Shown here: positions 17,677-28,215 of the stretch, one piece after another
How positions within the stretch are numbered: the first letter of the stretch is position 1
Layout: every line of letters starts with the position of its first letter
Assembly (NCBI GenBank): GCA_963833955.1
Contig: CAWHZY010000019.1
Coordinates: forward strand, 1-64,000
Direction of reading: 5' to 3'
Source: Roseiarcus sp963833955
GTDB taxonomy: Bacteria > Pseudomonadota > Alphaproteobacteria > Rhizobiales > Beijerinckiaceae
DNA length: 64,000 nt
Notes under the pieces: generated by a model
Seen by the model: the letters and a program-made list of their open reading frames with translations, nothing else
What the model was told of the DNA's origin: nothing
The model's database searches: none
Program-made: the position numbers and the translations under genes

Positions 17677-18543
17677 ATGACGCGAATGAAATCCATCCTT
17701 TCGATCGCCACGGTCCTCGCTGGGCTCGCGTTTCATATCCTCCCCGCGCAGGCGGATGCTGGTAAATGCGAGCCAGACAAGCTCGCAACCAAATATCCGG
17801 GGCTGGCGGGCAAGACGATCCGCATCGGGCAAGATGGCGAGAGCCCTCCCTACAGCTATCGCGATCCCAACAATTTCGACGATCTAATTGGTCTCGATGC
17901 GGACATGGCGAGAGGGGCGTTCGCTTGCATAGGCCTGCCGGTCGAGTTCAAGACTGGCGCATGGTCGGGCCTGCTCCCGGCGGTGATCGCCGGCCATTTG
18001 GATGTGATGTGGGACACGCTCTATTACACGCCCGAACGCGCCAAGTCGGTCGATTTCGTGACCTATATGATTGCCGCTACGGGCGGCCTGGTTGCTAAAG
18101 GCAACCCCAAGAGCGTCAAGTCTCTGGACGACGTCTGCGGCAAGCGGGCGACCGCAGACCTCGGGACCGTCGAGGAGGCCGCGTTTCGCGACCTCAGCAA
18201 GAAATGCGTAGCCGCCGGGAAAGGTGAGATTTCGATCGTCACATATCCCGACATGCCGGGAGGCACCCGCCTTGTCTCCAACGATCGCGCCGACGTGCTG
18301 ATGTCGGACCTCGGCATGGTGAATACGCTGGTCAAAAACAATCCCGATCAATTTGACCGCGGTTTCATGATTATCACCAACTTCAAGATCGCGGTCGGCT
18401 ACACGAAGGACAATAAGGACCTGGGTCAGGCGCTCCTCGACGCCCTCACCATTTTGCGCTCGGACGGAACCGAGAAGAAGATGTTTGAGAAGTACGGCGT
18501 CGACTACGCGATTTCCCAGCCGTCCGAGATCCTCACCAAGTGA
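17677..18543 (+). CDS. Amino-acid ABC transporter substrate-binding protein (family 3)
   Basis: A 288-residue protein with a cleavable signal peptide (MTRMKSILSIATVLAGLAFH, cleavage after AQA near residue 26). The SBP_bac_3 fold is shown by KTIRIGQDGESPPYSYRDPN, IGLDADMARG and the DTLYYTPERAKSVDFVTYM hinge. It would deliver an amino acid or related polar compound from the periplasm to the permease-ATPase encoded directly downstream. The pair plus neighbouring hydrolases suggests uptake of an amino-acid-like nitrogen compound. AGAAAAGG lies upstream of the start. Confidence 0.92.
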   Translation: MTRMKSILSIATVLAGLAFHILPAQADAGKCEPDKLATKYPGLAGKTIRIGQDGESPPYSYRDPNNFDDLIGLDADMARGAFACIGLPVEFKTGAWSGLLPAVIAGHLDVMWDTLYYTPERAKSVDFVTYMIAATGGLVAKGNPKSVKSLDDVCGKRATADLGTVEEAAFRDLSKKCVAAGKGEISIVTYPDMPGGTRLVSNDRADVLMSDLGMVNTLVKNNPDQFDRGFMIITNFKIAVGYTKDNKDLGQALLDALTILRSDGTEKKMFEKYGVDYAISQPSEILTK

Positions 18544-18626
18544 AGTCTGGCGTGTGGCGTCCCGCAATCGCGTGTTTCCTCCGCGCCGGCTCCCATCCGC
18601 GCCGGCGTTGAGGAAAGCGAGAATCG

Positions 18627-20483
<1,857 letters not shown>

Positions 20484-20560
20484 GGCCCGTCCGACCGGCG
20501 TTCGACGCGCCGCGGCAAACCGCGGCATCGACTCTCTTTTCAAGCAGAAAGGCCTCGACA

Positions 20561-21520
20561 ATGCCCGGTGCGCACCATCACCTACCCGCGTCTGCGGAAA
20601 CCATCCATTGGGGTTTTTTCGATGCTCAACTGCCGCCGGTCCTCACTTTACGCTCCGGCGACACAGTCACGATTGACACGATTTCTGGCGGTCCTGAGAT
20701 CCTCAAGGATTGTTCGTACGCCATCCTTCCTGAACATCCCGCTGTTCTCAAGGCTCTGACGCCGAAGCTCGGATTGCATATCCTCACCGGGCCCGTGGCC
20801 GTCGAGGGCGCGGCGCCGGGCGACATGCTTGAAGTGCAGATCGAGAAGATCGATCTGCGGCAGGATTGGGGGTGGAACCTCATCAAGCCCCTCTTTGGCA
20901 CGTTGCCAGAGGACTTTCCGTTCGACCGGCTGGTGCATCTACCGCTCGACCGCGTCGGAATGACGTCGACCATGCCGTGGGGGACCAAGGTGCCCCTTGC
21001 GCCATTTTTCGGCGTCATGGGCGTAGCGCCGCCGCCCGCATATGGAGCGATCAGCACGATCGAGCCGCGCGAGCACGCCGGCAACATCGACAACAAAGAG
21101 CTGGTCGAGGGTACGAGCTTGTTTCTGCCCGTGTGGGCGCCAGGCGCGCTCTTCTCGGTCGGCGACGGTCATGCCGTACAGGGCGACGGCGAGGTCAACC
21201 TCACGGCGATCGAGACGGCGCTCACGGGTACGTTCAGGCTGGTGCTGCACAAAGGCAAGAGCCTCGCCTTCCCGCGCATCACCACCCCCAGCCACTTTAT
21301 CGCGATGGGCATGGACCCCGACCTCGACGATGCGGCCAAACAGGCGCTGCGCGAGATGATCAAATGGATTGGGGAACTCTCCGGCCTCGAACCGGCGGAC
21401 GCCTATATGCTGTGCAGCCTTGCCTGTGATCTCCGGATCACTCAAACGGTCGACGGCAATAAGGGCGTGCACGCAATGCTGGCCCGATCGCTGCTCCCGG
21501 ACCACAAACCTTTTCCGTGA
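20561..21520 (+). CDS. Acetamidase/formamidase family amidohydrolase
   Basis: A 319-residue member of the FmdA/AmdA family, which hydrolyses short amides such as formamide or acetamide to ammonia and the acid. Diagnostic stretches are GPVAVEGAAPGDMLEVQI, REHAGNIDNKELVEGTSLFLPV and GDGHAVQGDGEVNLTAIET, the last two carrying the metal-binding His and Glu/Asp residues. It ends the co-directional cluster that starts with the LLM oxygenase, consistent with releasing ammonia as the final step. AAAGG stands eight bases before the ATG. The gene is intact. Confidence 0.92.
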   Translation: MPGAHHHLPASAETIHWGFFDAQLPPVLTLRSGDTVTIDTISGGPEILKDCSYAILPEHPAVLKALTPKLGLHILTGPVAVEGAAPGDMLEVQIEKIDLRQDWGWNLIKPLFGTLPEDFPFDRLVHLPLDRVGMTSTMPWGTKVPLAPFFGVMGVAPPPAYGAISTIEPREHAGNIDNKELVEGTSLFLPVWAPGALFSVGDGHAVQGDGEVNLTAIETALTGTFRLVLHKGKSLAFPRITTPSHFIAMGMDPDLDDAAKQALREMIKWIGELSGLEPADAYMLCSLACDLRITQTVDGNKGVHAMLARSLLPDHKPFP

Positions 21521-21526
21521 GCGAGA

Positions 21527-22286
21527 TCAGGGCATGACGTCGCCGCCGTTCGGGTGCAGCGTCTGCCCGGCATAGAAACTGCCGTCTGCAGGGGCCAGCA
21601 GGACCGCGGATGGAGCGACTTCTTCGGGCCGGCCGAACCGCCTGATGGGCAGACTGCCGACCTTCCAGGCCTTCCACTCGGGGCTCAGCGTGTCGTTCAG
21701 GCGAGTGTCGATCGGGCCGGGAGCGATGGCGTTGACCAGGACGCCATGCGGCGCGGCTTCCTGGGCCATCGATCGCGTGAAGCCGAGCACGGCGGCCTTG
21801 GCGGCGCTGTAATGCGCGAGGCCGGGCGCCGCCTTGTAGCCAAGGTTCGAGCTCACGTTGATGATCCGCCCGTAGCCGCGCGGCTTCATGCGGATGTAGG
21901 CGAGTTGAGAGAGCACGAATGTCGCCTTGAAATGCACGTTCATCATCCAGTCGACAGCCTCGAGGGTGATGGCTTCGACGGCGTTTTTCCTCGCTTACTC
22001 CGGCGTTGTTGACCAGGATGTCGACTCGACCGAGCGCGGTCTCGGTGTCAGCGAACAGACGCCGCGTGGCCTCCATGTCGCCGAGGTCGCATCGCCAGGA
22101 GAATGCGCGCCGGCCTTGGGCCCGCACGGCGGACTCGACCCCGACCGCCCCTTCGTCGTCGTCGTTGTGGCAAAAGGCCACATCCGCGCCCTCGGCGGCG
22201 AAGGCAAGCGCGATCGCCGCGCCGATGCCGCGGCTGCCGCCGGTGATGAGGGCCATGCGGCCCTCAAGCTTGCTCGACCCAGCCAT
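21527..22286 (-). pseudogene. FabG-like short-chain dehydrogenase, frameshifted
   Basis: The first part carries the NAD(P) site ITGGSRGIGAAIALAFAAEG and ILVNNAGVSEE. The rest, in a second frame, carries AVEAITLEAVDWMMNVHFKA, the catalytic INVSSNLG and YSAAKAAV, and the C-terminal QTLHPNGGDVMP. One extra base in a run of five A's near 21985 explains the switch. Repaired length is about 252 residues, normal for the family. It converges on the formamidase gene (7 bp apart), and the IS630 element lies about 100 bp upstream of its start, so the insertion may also have disturbed its promoter. Confidence 0.88.
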
Positions 22287-22384
22287 CGATCGTCCTGGTT
22301 AATGAAAAATTCAGAGCTGCACAGCACGCGCGCGAAGACCGCGAGCGACCGGGCGCGCCCCCGCGCACAAGTTTACGCGGGCTA

Positions 22385-23437
22385 GAGCATCGGACTGTCA
22401 GATTGAATTGTCGGGGATTCCCGCGGGGATGGGAATGTGATTCACTTCCGGTTGGAGGTGATTTGCGATGCCGAAGCCCTATTCGCTTGATCCTCGCGAG
22501 CGTGTGGTGAGTTACGTTGAGGGCGGGTGTTCGCGGCGTGCGGCGGCGGCCCATTTCAGGGTGTCGCCCTCGTTTGTGATCAATTTGATGACGGCTTTTC
22601 GCCAACGCGGGGCGGTTGCGCCCAAGGCGCTTGGCGGCTGGCGACACAGCAAGCTCGACCCGCACCGCGACTTCATCTTGCGCCGCGTGGCGGAGAAGGA
22701 CGACATCAGCATGCCGGAGCTGGCGCGCGAACTTCAAGCCGCCAGCGGCGTGAAAGTCGACCCCGCCTCGCTGTCGCGGCTTGGCTGATCCGCAACGGCC
22801 TGAGCTTTAAAAAAAAGCCTTCAGGCCAGCGAATGCGATCGGCCCGACGTGCGCCAGGCGCGCGAGGCGTGGAAGGCTGAACGGCAGCCCAAGATGCGGA
22901 CCGAGCCGCATCGGCTGATCTTCATCGACGAAACGGGAACCAACACAAAGATGACCCGCGCGCGCGGACGCTGCGAGAGGGGCGAGCGCCTTCACTCCAA
23001 GGCCCCCTTTGGCCATTGGAAGACCCAGACTTTCGTCGCCGGGCTGCGCTGCGGCGCCCTGACCGCGCCGTGGGTCATCGACGCGCCGATGGACCGGACA
23101 ATCTTCGAGACCTACGTGAGTACCCAACTCGCCCCGACCCTCGAAAAAGGCGACATCGTCATCCTGGACAACCCGCCCGCCCACAAAAGCCCGGCCGCCG
23201 AACAAGCCATCCGCGAGCGCGGCGCTTGGCTCATGTTTCTGCCGCCCTACAGCCCCGACCTCAATCCCATCGAAATGGCCTTCGCCAAACTCAAGGCGCA
23301 TCTGCGCGCCTTGGCCATCCACACCATCAACGAACTCTGGAAGGCGATCGGCCAAATCTGCGATCTCTTCACCTCAGAAGAATGCGCAAACTACTTCGAA
23401 GCCGCAGGGTACGGATTCAAATGAGCGTCCGATGCTC
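22385..23437 (+). mobile_element. IS630-family insertion sequence
   Basis: The ends are inverted repeats: GAGCATCGGAC at the left and GTCCGATGCTC at the right, with weaker similarity continuing inward. TA dinucleotides flank both ends (22383-22384 and 23438-23439), the target duplication expected for IS630/Tc1. Total length is 1053 bp, and the element contains one transposase gene in shifted frames. Confidence 0.9.
22468..23424 (+). pseudogene. IS630-family transposase, reading frame shifted twice
   Basis: The N-terminal HTH (MPKPYSLDPRERVVSYVEGG, SRRAAAAHFRVSPSFV) is followed by the DDE catalytic part with LIFIDETGTNT, IVILDNPPAHKS and LPPYSPDLNPIEMAFAKLK. A first shift occurs near 22785, where SLSR should lead into LIRNGLSFKK. 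A second occurs at a run of eight A's (22809-22816), after which LQASECDRPDVRQ continues. Poly-A slippage is a known way for IS630 elements to make their transposase, so the second shift may be functional. The first appears to be a real lesion. A GGAGGTGA site precedes the ATG. Confidence 0.88.
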
Positions 23438-23454
23438 TAATGCGGCTTCCGCGG

Positions 23455-23606
23455 TTACGCCCCGCTGTCGCTGAGCGCCTTGGCCAACGCCACGTAATTG
23501 GTCTTGCCGGAGCCCAGAATCGGGATCGTCTCGAGGACGACGACCGACGAGGGGTGCATAAACTCGGCCGCCCCCTTGGCGTCGGCCGCGCAGCGATTGT
23601 CGGCAG
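23455..23606 (-). pseudogene. C-terminal stub of an acyl-ACP/acyl-CoA synthetase
   Basis: This open stretch translates to about 48 residues ending VVVLETIPILGSGKTNYVAL, then AKALSDSGA and a stop. That is the characteristic end of AMP-forming acyl synthetases, including the catalytic Lys in GSGKTNY. Everything upstream is missing because the porin gene begins where the rest should be. The IS630 right end is 16 bp beyond the stop. It is a remnant left by a deletion or rearrangement around the insertion sequence. Confidence 0.8.
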
Positions 23607-23610
23607 TCCC

Positions 23611-24570
23611 CTATTGTATGGCGTAGCGGAGGCCGACCCGGATTTGTTGCGACCAGTTGTTTTGCTTGACCGTCATGCCCGTCTGCGGGTTGATGAGGTT
23701 ATTGATCGCGCCGCTGTTCAGATATCGATAGCCGATGTCGAGTGTGGCGCTCGGAGTGAGCTGGAACCCGAGACCTGCCGAGAGCGCCCAAGCGAAGCTA
23801 TAGGTCGTGGAGCTGAATGATCGGTTCCAGTTTTGCGGCGCAAACGCGATATTGGGCTGCGGACTGATCAAACGCCCGAACTGATTGATCCAAAGTTGCG
23901 GATAGGTCCCCGTCGGGGTGAGATCGGCGGCATAGGGCTGACCGTTGGCGGTCTCGTTGAAGTTGAGGCTTCCCGACATCGTGTTGATGTTGAAACCGGC
24001 CCCGCCGCCGACATAGGGAGTGAAGCCGTAGTAGGTTCCAAGATCCACATAGGCGTTGGCAAGAAACGTATTGTTGTGCTGGTTTATGTTCGCCGAACCG
24101 ATGCAGGTGTTCGTGGTGTTGTAGAGGTAGCCGAGCAGTGGATTGGGCGGAACCTGGCTCGTTAATCCGCTGAGCGCATAGGGGCAGACAACCGTGGTGT
24201 TGCTCGATCCGCCGGGCCCGGTGCGGTAGTCCCAGGTGCCGTCAAAGCGCAGATAGTTGTTGAAGCGGTAGCCGGCGCCGAGGCCGCCGGAGAAGTCGGT
24301 CGCATGGATGTTCTGTCCGGAGTAGACCGGCAGGGGCGAGCCGGCGAAGCCGGGCGGCGGCGCGGAGATCGCCGCCATCGAGACGGTCGGCGCAACGTCG
24401 AAGCTGATCCCGAGATCGCCGCGCACGTACCAGTTCGAGCCGGCCTCGTAGGCCAATGGGCCCTGGGTCGCTGGCAGCGTGAGCGGGGGAGACGTCCCCA
24501 ACAGGTCGGCGGCCGAGGCCGGCGCCGCCACGATCGCTGCGGCGCAAGCGAGAGATAACAGAACCTTCAT
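23611..24570 (-). CDS. Outer-membrane beta-barrel protein (Omp31-like porin family)
   Basis: A 319-residue protein starting with a Sec signal peptide (MKVLLSLACAAAIVAAPASA, cleavage before ADLLG). Beta-barrel features follow: WYVRGDLGISFD, GAGYRFNNYLRFDGTWDYR, YVDLGTYYGFTPYVGGGAGF, and a C-terminal strand with the RVGLRYAIQ ending expected for outer-membrane insertion. Chosen start 24570 precedes the signal peptide directly; a longer frame would add 14 residues. Proteins of this type are abundant in Hyphomicrobiales outer membranes. The gene is probably monocistronic, with an AT-rich promoter region near 24640-24700. Confidence 0.85.
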   Translation of the reverse strand: MKVLLSLACAAAIVAAPASAADLLGTSPPLTLPATQGPLAYEAGSNWYVRGDLGISFDVAPTVSMAAISAPPPGFAGSPLPVYSGQNIHATDFSGGLGAGYRFNNYLRFDGTWDYRTGPGGSSNTTVVCPYALSGLTSQVPPNPLLGYLYNTTNTCIGSANINQHNNTFLANAYVDLGTYYGFTPYVGGGAGFNINTMSGSLNFNETANGQPYAADLTPTGTYPQLWINQFGRLISPQPNIAFAPQNWNRSFSSTTYSFAWALSAGLGFQLTPSATLDIGYRYLNSGAINNLINPQTGMTVKQNNWSQQIRVGLRYAIQ

Positions 24571-24841
24571 TGGCCACCCCAGAATCGCCGCGTCGACAGG
24601 GCGACGCTTCAAGGGGCACTCTGGCGGGCGAATACTTAAATATCGTTTAACCGTAACAAACTGTTACCTATGATGTACTCAATAATATAAGTAACGTAAG
24701 GTAAAGCGTATCGCGTGATCCAACGATGGCTGACTCTGGTAAGGCTATCGGCGCCTCCTTGCGCGGGACTGCAGCGCCGGGGCCCGGTGGTCCGCCTTTA
24801 GGAGTGAAGTACTTTTGGGTCGAACCGCGATCGCCATTGCG

Positions 24842-24996
24842 CCGCAGGGCGTCGAGAGAGGCCCGTCCTTCCGGACCGGCTACGGTGAAGTGATCAGGGA
24901 ACGTCGGGCGCCCCACTGCCCGCTGGATCGCCGCGTCGCCATGAGGGCGTCGAAAGACGGGCGTCCTTCGACGCCCTACCGCTCCTCGCGATGACG
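24842..24996. repeat. Dispersed palindromic repeat region, copy 2
   Basis: The segment ending CTCCTCGCGATGAC, with GGATCGCCGCGTCGCCATGA and GGGCGTCGAAAGACGGGCGT inside, matches the family at 3128 and 36261. An adjoining part with GGGCGTCGAGAGAGGCCCGT looks like a second, degraded unit. It lies between the porin and DMT genes and contains no convincing gene. Confidence 0.65.
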
Positions 24997-25020
24997 GATT
25001 CTTTCCGAACTCCGCGTGCT

Positions 25021-25464
25021 CTAGGAGCGGGCGAGCACCAGCCCGACGCCGGCGAGCAACACGCCAGTGAGCTGTCGCGCCTCCAACGGCTTTGCCTCCG
25101 TTCCCAGGAGCCCGAAAGCGTCGATGAGCGTCGACGTAACCGCGATGACCGAGAAGTACAGGATGAACGTCTGGGTCGGTCCGAGCCTGGGCGCGACAAA
25201 GGCAAGGCCCGTGACGATAAACGCCCCGCACAGGCCGCCAAAGACGACCTTCAATCCTTGAGCGGTGATCAGGCTCGTGTCGGGAAGCGGAAGACGGTAG
25301 ATCACGACAGCAACCAGAACGAGCGACAAAGCGGAGATGGTGGCGGACATCGCGCCAACCCAAAGCGCGCCGACGCCCGATCGAACCGCCGATCCGTTGG
25401 ACATGGCTTGCAAGGCCTGGAAGAGGCCGCAGGCCATCGCAATCAGCCAGAAGTTCGCTTTCAA
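25021..25464 (-). CDS. DMT-family (DUF606/YdcZ-like) membrane transporter
   Basis: A 147-residue protein with about five transmembrane segments, the size of a half-length DMT transporter of the DUF606 group. Conserved spots include the LQAMSNGSAVRSGVG loop after the first helix and GGLCGAFIVTGLAFVAPRLG. Members act as dimers and their substrates are mostly unknown. It lies 16 bp downstream of a GT8 glycosyltransferase on the same strand, so both may share an mRNA. Confidence 0.8.
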   Translation of the reverse strand: MKANFWLIAMACGLFQALQAMSNGSAVRSGVGALWVGAMSATISALSLVLVAVVIYRLPLPDTSLITAQGLKVVFGGLCGAFIVTGLAFVAPRLGPTQTFILYFSVIAVTSTLIDAFGLLGTEAKPLEARQLTGVLLAGVGLVLARS

Positions 25465-25480
25465 GATCTTACTCCAGATT

Positions 25481-26449
25481 TTAAGGCTCAGCTCGGACGG
25501 TCAGCGTCCCATCGATAAAGTGCGTGTTGGCGAGGAAAGCCGACACTCGCTCGGCGAACTCCCGCCTCACACGCGTAAGCGGCGGCCGGGTCCGCCGCCA
25601 TGGGCGTGCAGCGGGCGACCGCGCGAGGTCCGGCCAGGGCGACGCGGCGAACCAGGCGCGATAATTGTCAGCGAACCTCGCTTCGCCGCGCCACAAGCCA
25701 AGCTCCCATGGCTTCGGCGCGTTGACGAAATGCAAAACGATCGGCTCGAGACGGCGTTCGAGGTCGAGCAGGAAAAAGTCGCCCATGAAATTGAAGCGCG
25801 GCGAGAGCGGCGCGAAATTTCCTTTGAGCGCCGCGTTGAGCGCATCCTGCTCCATGAACGGGTAGCGCTCCGGCTCGTCGCGCAGCGCTTTCGTCACGCG
25901 CTCCGTCAGCTTCTCGGCCCGCCACGCGGCGCGGTCGATCGTCATGAGTCCGGCGTTGAAGTAGGGCGTGTCGAGCGCAAGGCCGAGCGAACGGCGCGAA
26001 CGCTGGAACCGGCGCGCCAGCGCATCGCCCTTGAAGTCCATGAGAAAGATCATGTCATAAGCAGCGGCGAGCGGCTTGTCCCCGAGGTCGAAGCTTTCGA
26101 GCCGCTTGAGGCCGGGACGGACGATCAGCATGTCGGAATCGACGGTGACGATCCGTTCGAAATGACGAGGCAGGATTTCGTCAAGAAACAGCCGGCGGAA
26201 CACCGCCCGGGAAAAGCGCCCTTTGCCGGCGAGGTTCAAGTCGAAGCGCGAGAAGTCGAGGGTCATGAGCTGGATGCGCTCGCGCAAAGGGGCCGGCAGC
26301 TTGTCGAAGCCCGGCGCGACGTCGTCCGGCTCGCAAATCAAAAAGATCTCGCGCTCCACGTCGGGCTCTGCCTCGACCAGTGACGCGATCGCGCGCACAG
26401 CCGGCGCAAAGAAAGCGCGGTCCGGCGTGAAGCAATAAGCGGTTCGCAT
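25481..26449 (-). CDS. Glycosyltransferase family 8 protein
   Basis: A 322-residue GT-A-fold enzyme. The N-terminus YCFTPDRAFFAPAVRAIASL begins the nucleotide-sugar site. The metal-binding DxD motif is VTVDSDMLIV, followed by the family's YFNAGLMTIDRAAWR and the late metal ligand in IVLHFVNAPKPWE. Such enzymes transfer hexoses in lipopolysaccharide or capsule synthesis. No other polysaccharide genes are adjacent, so the acceptor is unknown. The C-terminus carries a short basic extension. Confidence 0.88.
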   Translation of the reverse strand: MRTAYCFTPDRAFFAPAVRAIASLVEAEPDVEREIFLICEPDDVAPGFDKLPAPLRERIQLMTLDFSRFDLNLAGKGRFSRAVFRRLFLDEILPRHFERIVTVDSDMLIVRPGLKRLESFDLGDKPLAAAYDMIFLMDFKGDALARRFQRSRRSLGLALDTPYFNAGLMTIDRAAWRAEKLTERVTKALRDEPERYPFMEQDALNAALKGNFAPLSPRFNFMGDFFLLDLERRLEPIVLHFVNAPKPWELGLWRGEARFADNYRAWFAASPWPDLARSPAARPWRRTRPPLTRVRREFAERVSAFLANTHFIDGTLTVRAEP

Positions 26450-26596
26450 CGCGTCCCTCGTTCGCCCCAGGTGGCCCCTCGCAAGGTCTCAGGCCACCAG
26501 CACGGGCTCTCGCTGGGCCGCTAGCACAGCTAAAATGAGCGCTATGAAGCCGCGCCCGGCTTGGCGGCCAAGCCAGGTTTGGTCTACCCCCCTCGC

Positions 26597-27193
26597 TTAA
26601 TCCTGCTCGCCGATCGTTTGGGCGTAGGTCTTGCCATAGGGATAGAAGCGTTCCTTGTGGCCTTGCTCCCAGGCGGCTTTGAGCCCGGGCGTTGTGATGT
26701 CCCAATCCGGCCGGCACTTCCTGGTGACCACACGCAGATCTTGGCGGAGATCCTCCGTTGTTGGGCGGCCGAAGAACCAATAGCCATTATAGATTTTATA
26801 AACCACGAGACCCGGCTCGAGCACGATCGTATACGGAATCATGGGGTTGTGGACCGGATCGGTATATTCGGCGATGTCGAGGTCCTTTTGGATGGTGCGC
26901 CGCGGGTCGGAGAGAAAAGGCCAGTGGGCGCCGATCCCAGTACGAAATTCATTCGTCTCGACAATACTGTCGGTGCTGATCGTGACGAGCCGGCAGTAGC
27001 CGACCTCGAGCTCGCGATGGAGTTGAACAAGGCCTTCGGCCTGTCGGCGGTCCTTGGGACAGTAGCCTCCACGGCTGAGAACGAGAACCATCGGATGCTG
27101 TCCCTGCAGCTCTGACAGCTTGCGGCGTTTCGCGGTGTGGTCGGAAAGCTCGTAATCAGGGAAAACGGCGCCTGGAACGATGTCGGATCGCAT
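26597..27193 (-). CDS. Peroxiredoxin-like AhpC/TSA family protein
   Basis: A 198-residue thioredoxin-fold protein with GAVFPDYELSDHTAKRRKLSE at the start and the active-site region VLSRGGYCPKDRRQ. Only this Cys is in the peroxidatic position, and the preceding Thr of classical peroxiredoxins (TxxC) is replaced by RGGYC, as in the redoxin-like alkyl hydroperoxide reductase subgroup. A further Cys in VGYCRLVTIS might resolve. It probably reduces peroxides in the cytoplasm. Substrate and electron donor are not evident. Confidence 0.82.
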   Translation of the reverse strand: MRSDIVPGAVFPDYELSDHTAKRRKLSELQGQHPMVLVLSRGGYCPKDRRQAEGLVQLHRELEVGYCRLVTISTDSIVETNEFRTGIGAHWPFLSDPRRTIQKDLDIAEYTDPVHNPMIPYTIVLEPGLVVYKIYNGYWFFGRPTTEDLRQDLRVVTRKCRPDWDITTPGLKAAWEQGHKERFYPYGKTYAQTIGEQD

Positions 27194-27363
27194 GCGAATA
27201 GCTCCTCGGTTGAACGCGCGTCGACGTCCGCGCCGCCTCCGGCGGCCTCAATGCTCCTGCCTTCCTGCGAAAGGCAATCGCCGGGCTTCCAGTGAGATTC
27301 ATGAAAGCGAACGGATCCGCATCGAGCGAATCCAGGCCCATTCTTAAGCGAGTCTCCTTCTCT

Positions 27364-28152
27364 CTACGACGGCCTGTTCCCTCTCGCGGCCCGCAGAACA
27401 GCGATCAACAGGAGCACCGCGACGGGCCAGTGAAACCAGATGTGGCGAAGGCCGCTGAACATGTTGATCACAAACAAGAAGACGGCGATGGCGATCAGCA
27501 CGGCGCTGGAACGAGGCAGCCTCGTGTACCGTTCCCAGGCGCGAGAAAAGCCGGCCTCCACACCACGTGCAGGCGCCGGGGGCTCCGTCATCACCTCGGG
27601 CCGCGACGCCCGTGGCCGCGAGGGCGCGCCGCCTTGAAGGACGCGATAGCCCGTCACCGGATTGGCGACGTTCTTCAAGCGCTGCTCGCCGAGGCAGTCG
27701 AACCCGATGGACAGTTTGTTGTGCACCTGTTCGTACACCGGGCCGGATATCAGGATTCCGCCCGGTTCGGCCAGTTCCTGCAGTCGCGCCGCGATATTGA
27801 CGCCGTCGCCATAGATGTCGTCACCCTCCACCATCACGTCGCCCAGATTGATCCCGATGCGGAATCTCATCCGTTGCGGTTCGGGCAGCCCGCCATTTTG
27901 GCTGGAGAGCTCCTGCTGCGTCTCGACCGCGCATTGCACGGCCTCCACAACGCTGGCGAACTCGGCAATGACCGCGTCGCCCCAAGTGTTGACGATGCGC
28001 CCATCGTGGCGTTCGATCAGCGTCGCCATGGCCTCGCGGGACCGGCGCAGCGTCGCCAGCGTGCCCGCTTCGTCAGCTCCCATGAGGCGGGCATATCCCT
28101 CGACGTCGGCGCATAGGAGCGTCGTTAGCCGCCGTCTTACCTTCGTCGTCAT
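27364..28152 (-). CDS. Class III adenylate/guanylate cyclase with two C-terminal membrane spans
   Basis: A 262-residue protein. The cyclase homology domain occupies about residues 5-165: LTTLLCADVEGYARLMGADE with a metal Asp, GRIVNTWGDAVIAEF, RIGINLGDVMVEGDDIYGDG with the second Asp, and NIAARLQELAEPGGI. A Pro-rich linker leads to two hydrophobic helices near residues 215-255 that would anchor it to the inner membrane. It is expected to make cyclic AMP from ATP. The reading frame could start at 28209, but 28152 is just before the domain. It faces no obvious operon partner; the MFS gene lies 63 bp upstream on the same strand. Confidence 0.88.
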   Translation of the reverse strand: MTTKVRRRLTTLLCADVEGYARLMGADEAGTLATLRRSREAMATLIERHDGRIVNTWGDAVIAEFASVVEAVQCAVETQQELSSQNGGLPEPQRMRFRIGINLGDVMVEGDDIYGDGVNIAARLQELAEPGGILISGPVYEQVHNKLSIGFDCLGEQRLKNVANPVTGYRVLQGGAPSRPRASRPEVMTEPPAPARGVEAGFSRAWERYTRLPRSSAVLIAIAVFLFVINMFSGLRHIWFHWPVAVLLLIAVLRAARGNRPS

Positions 28153-28215
28153 GGCGGTATGGTAGCGCAAAGCTGGCGGACGGCACGACGCGTCTGCGGC
28201 CGCCCCCAACGGTTC

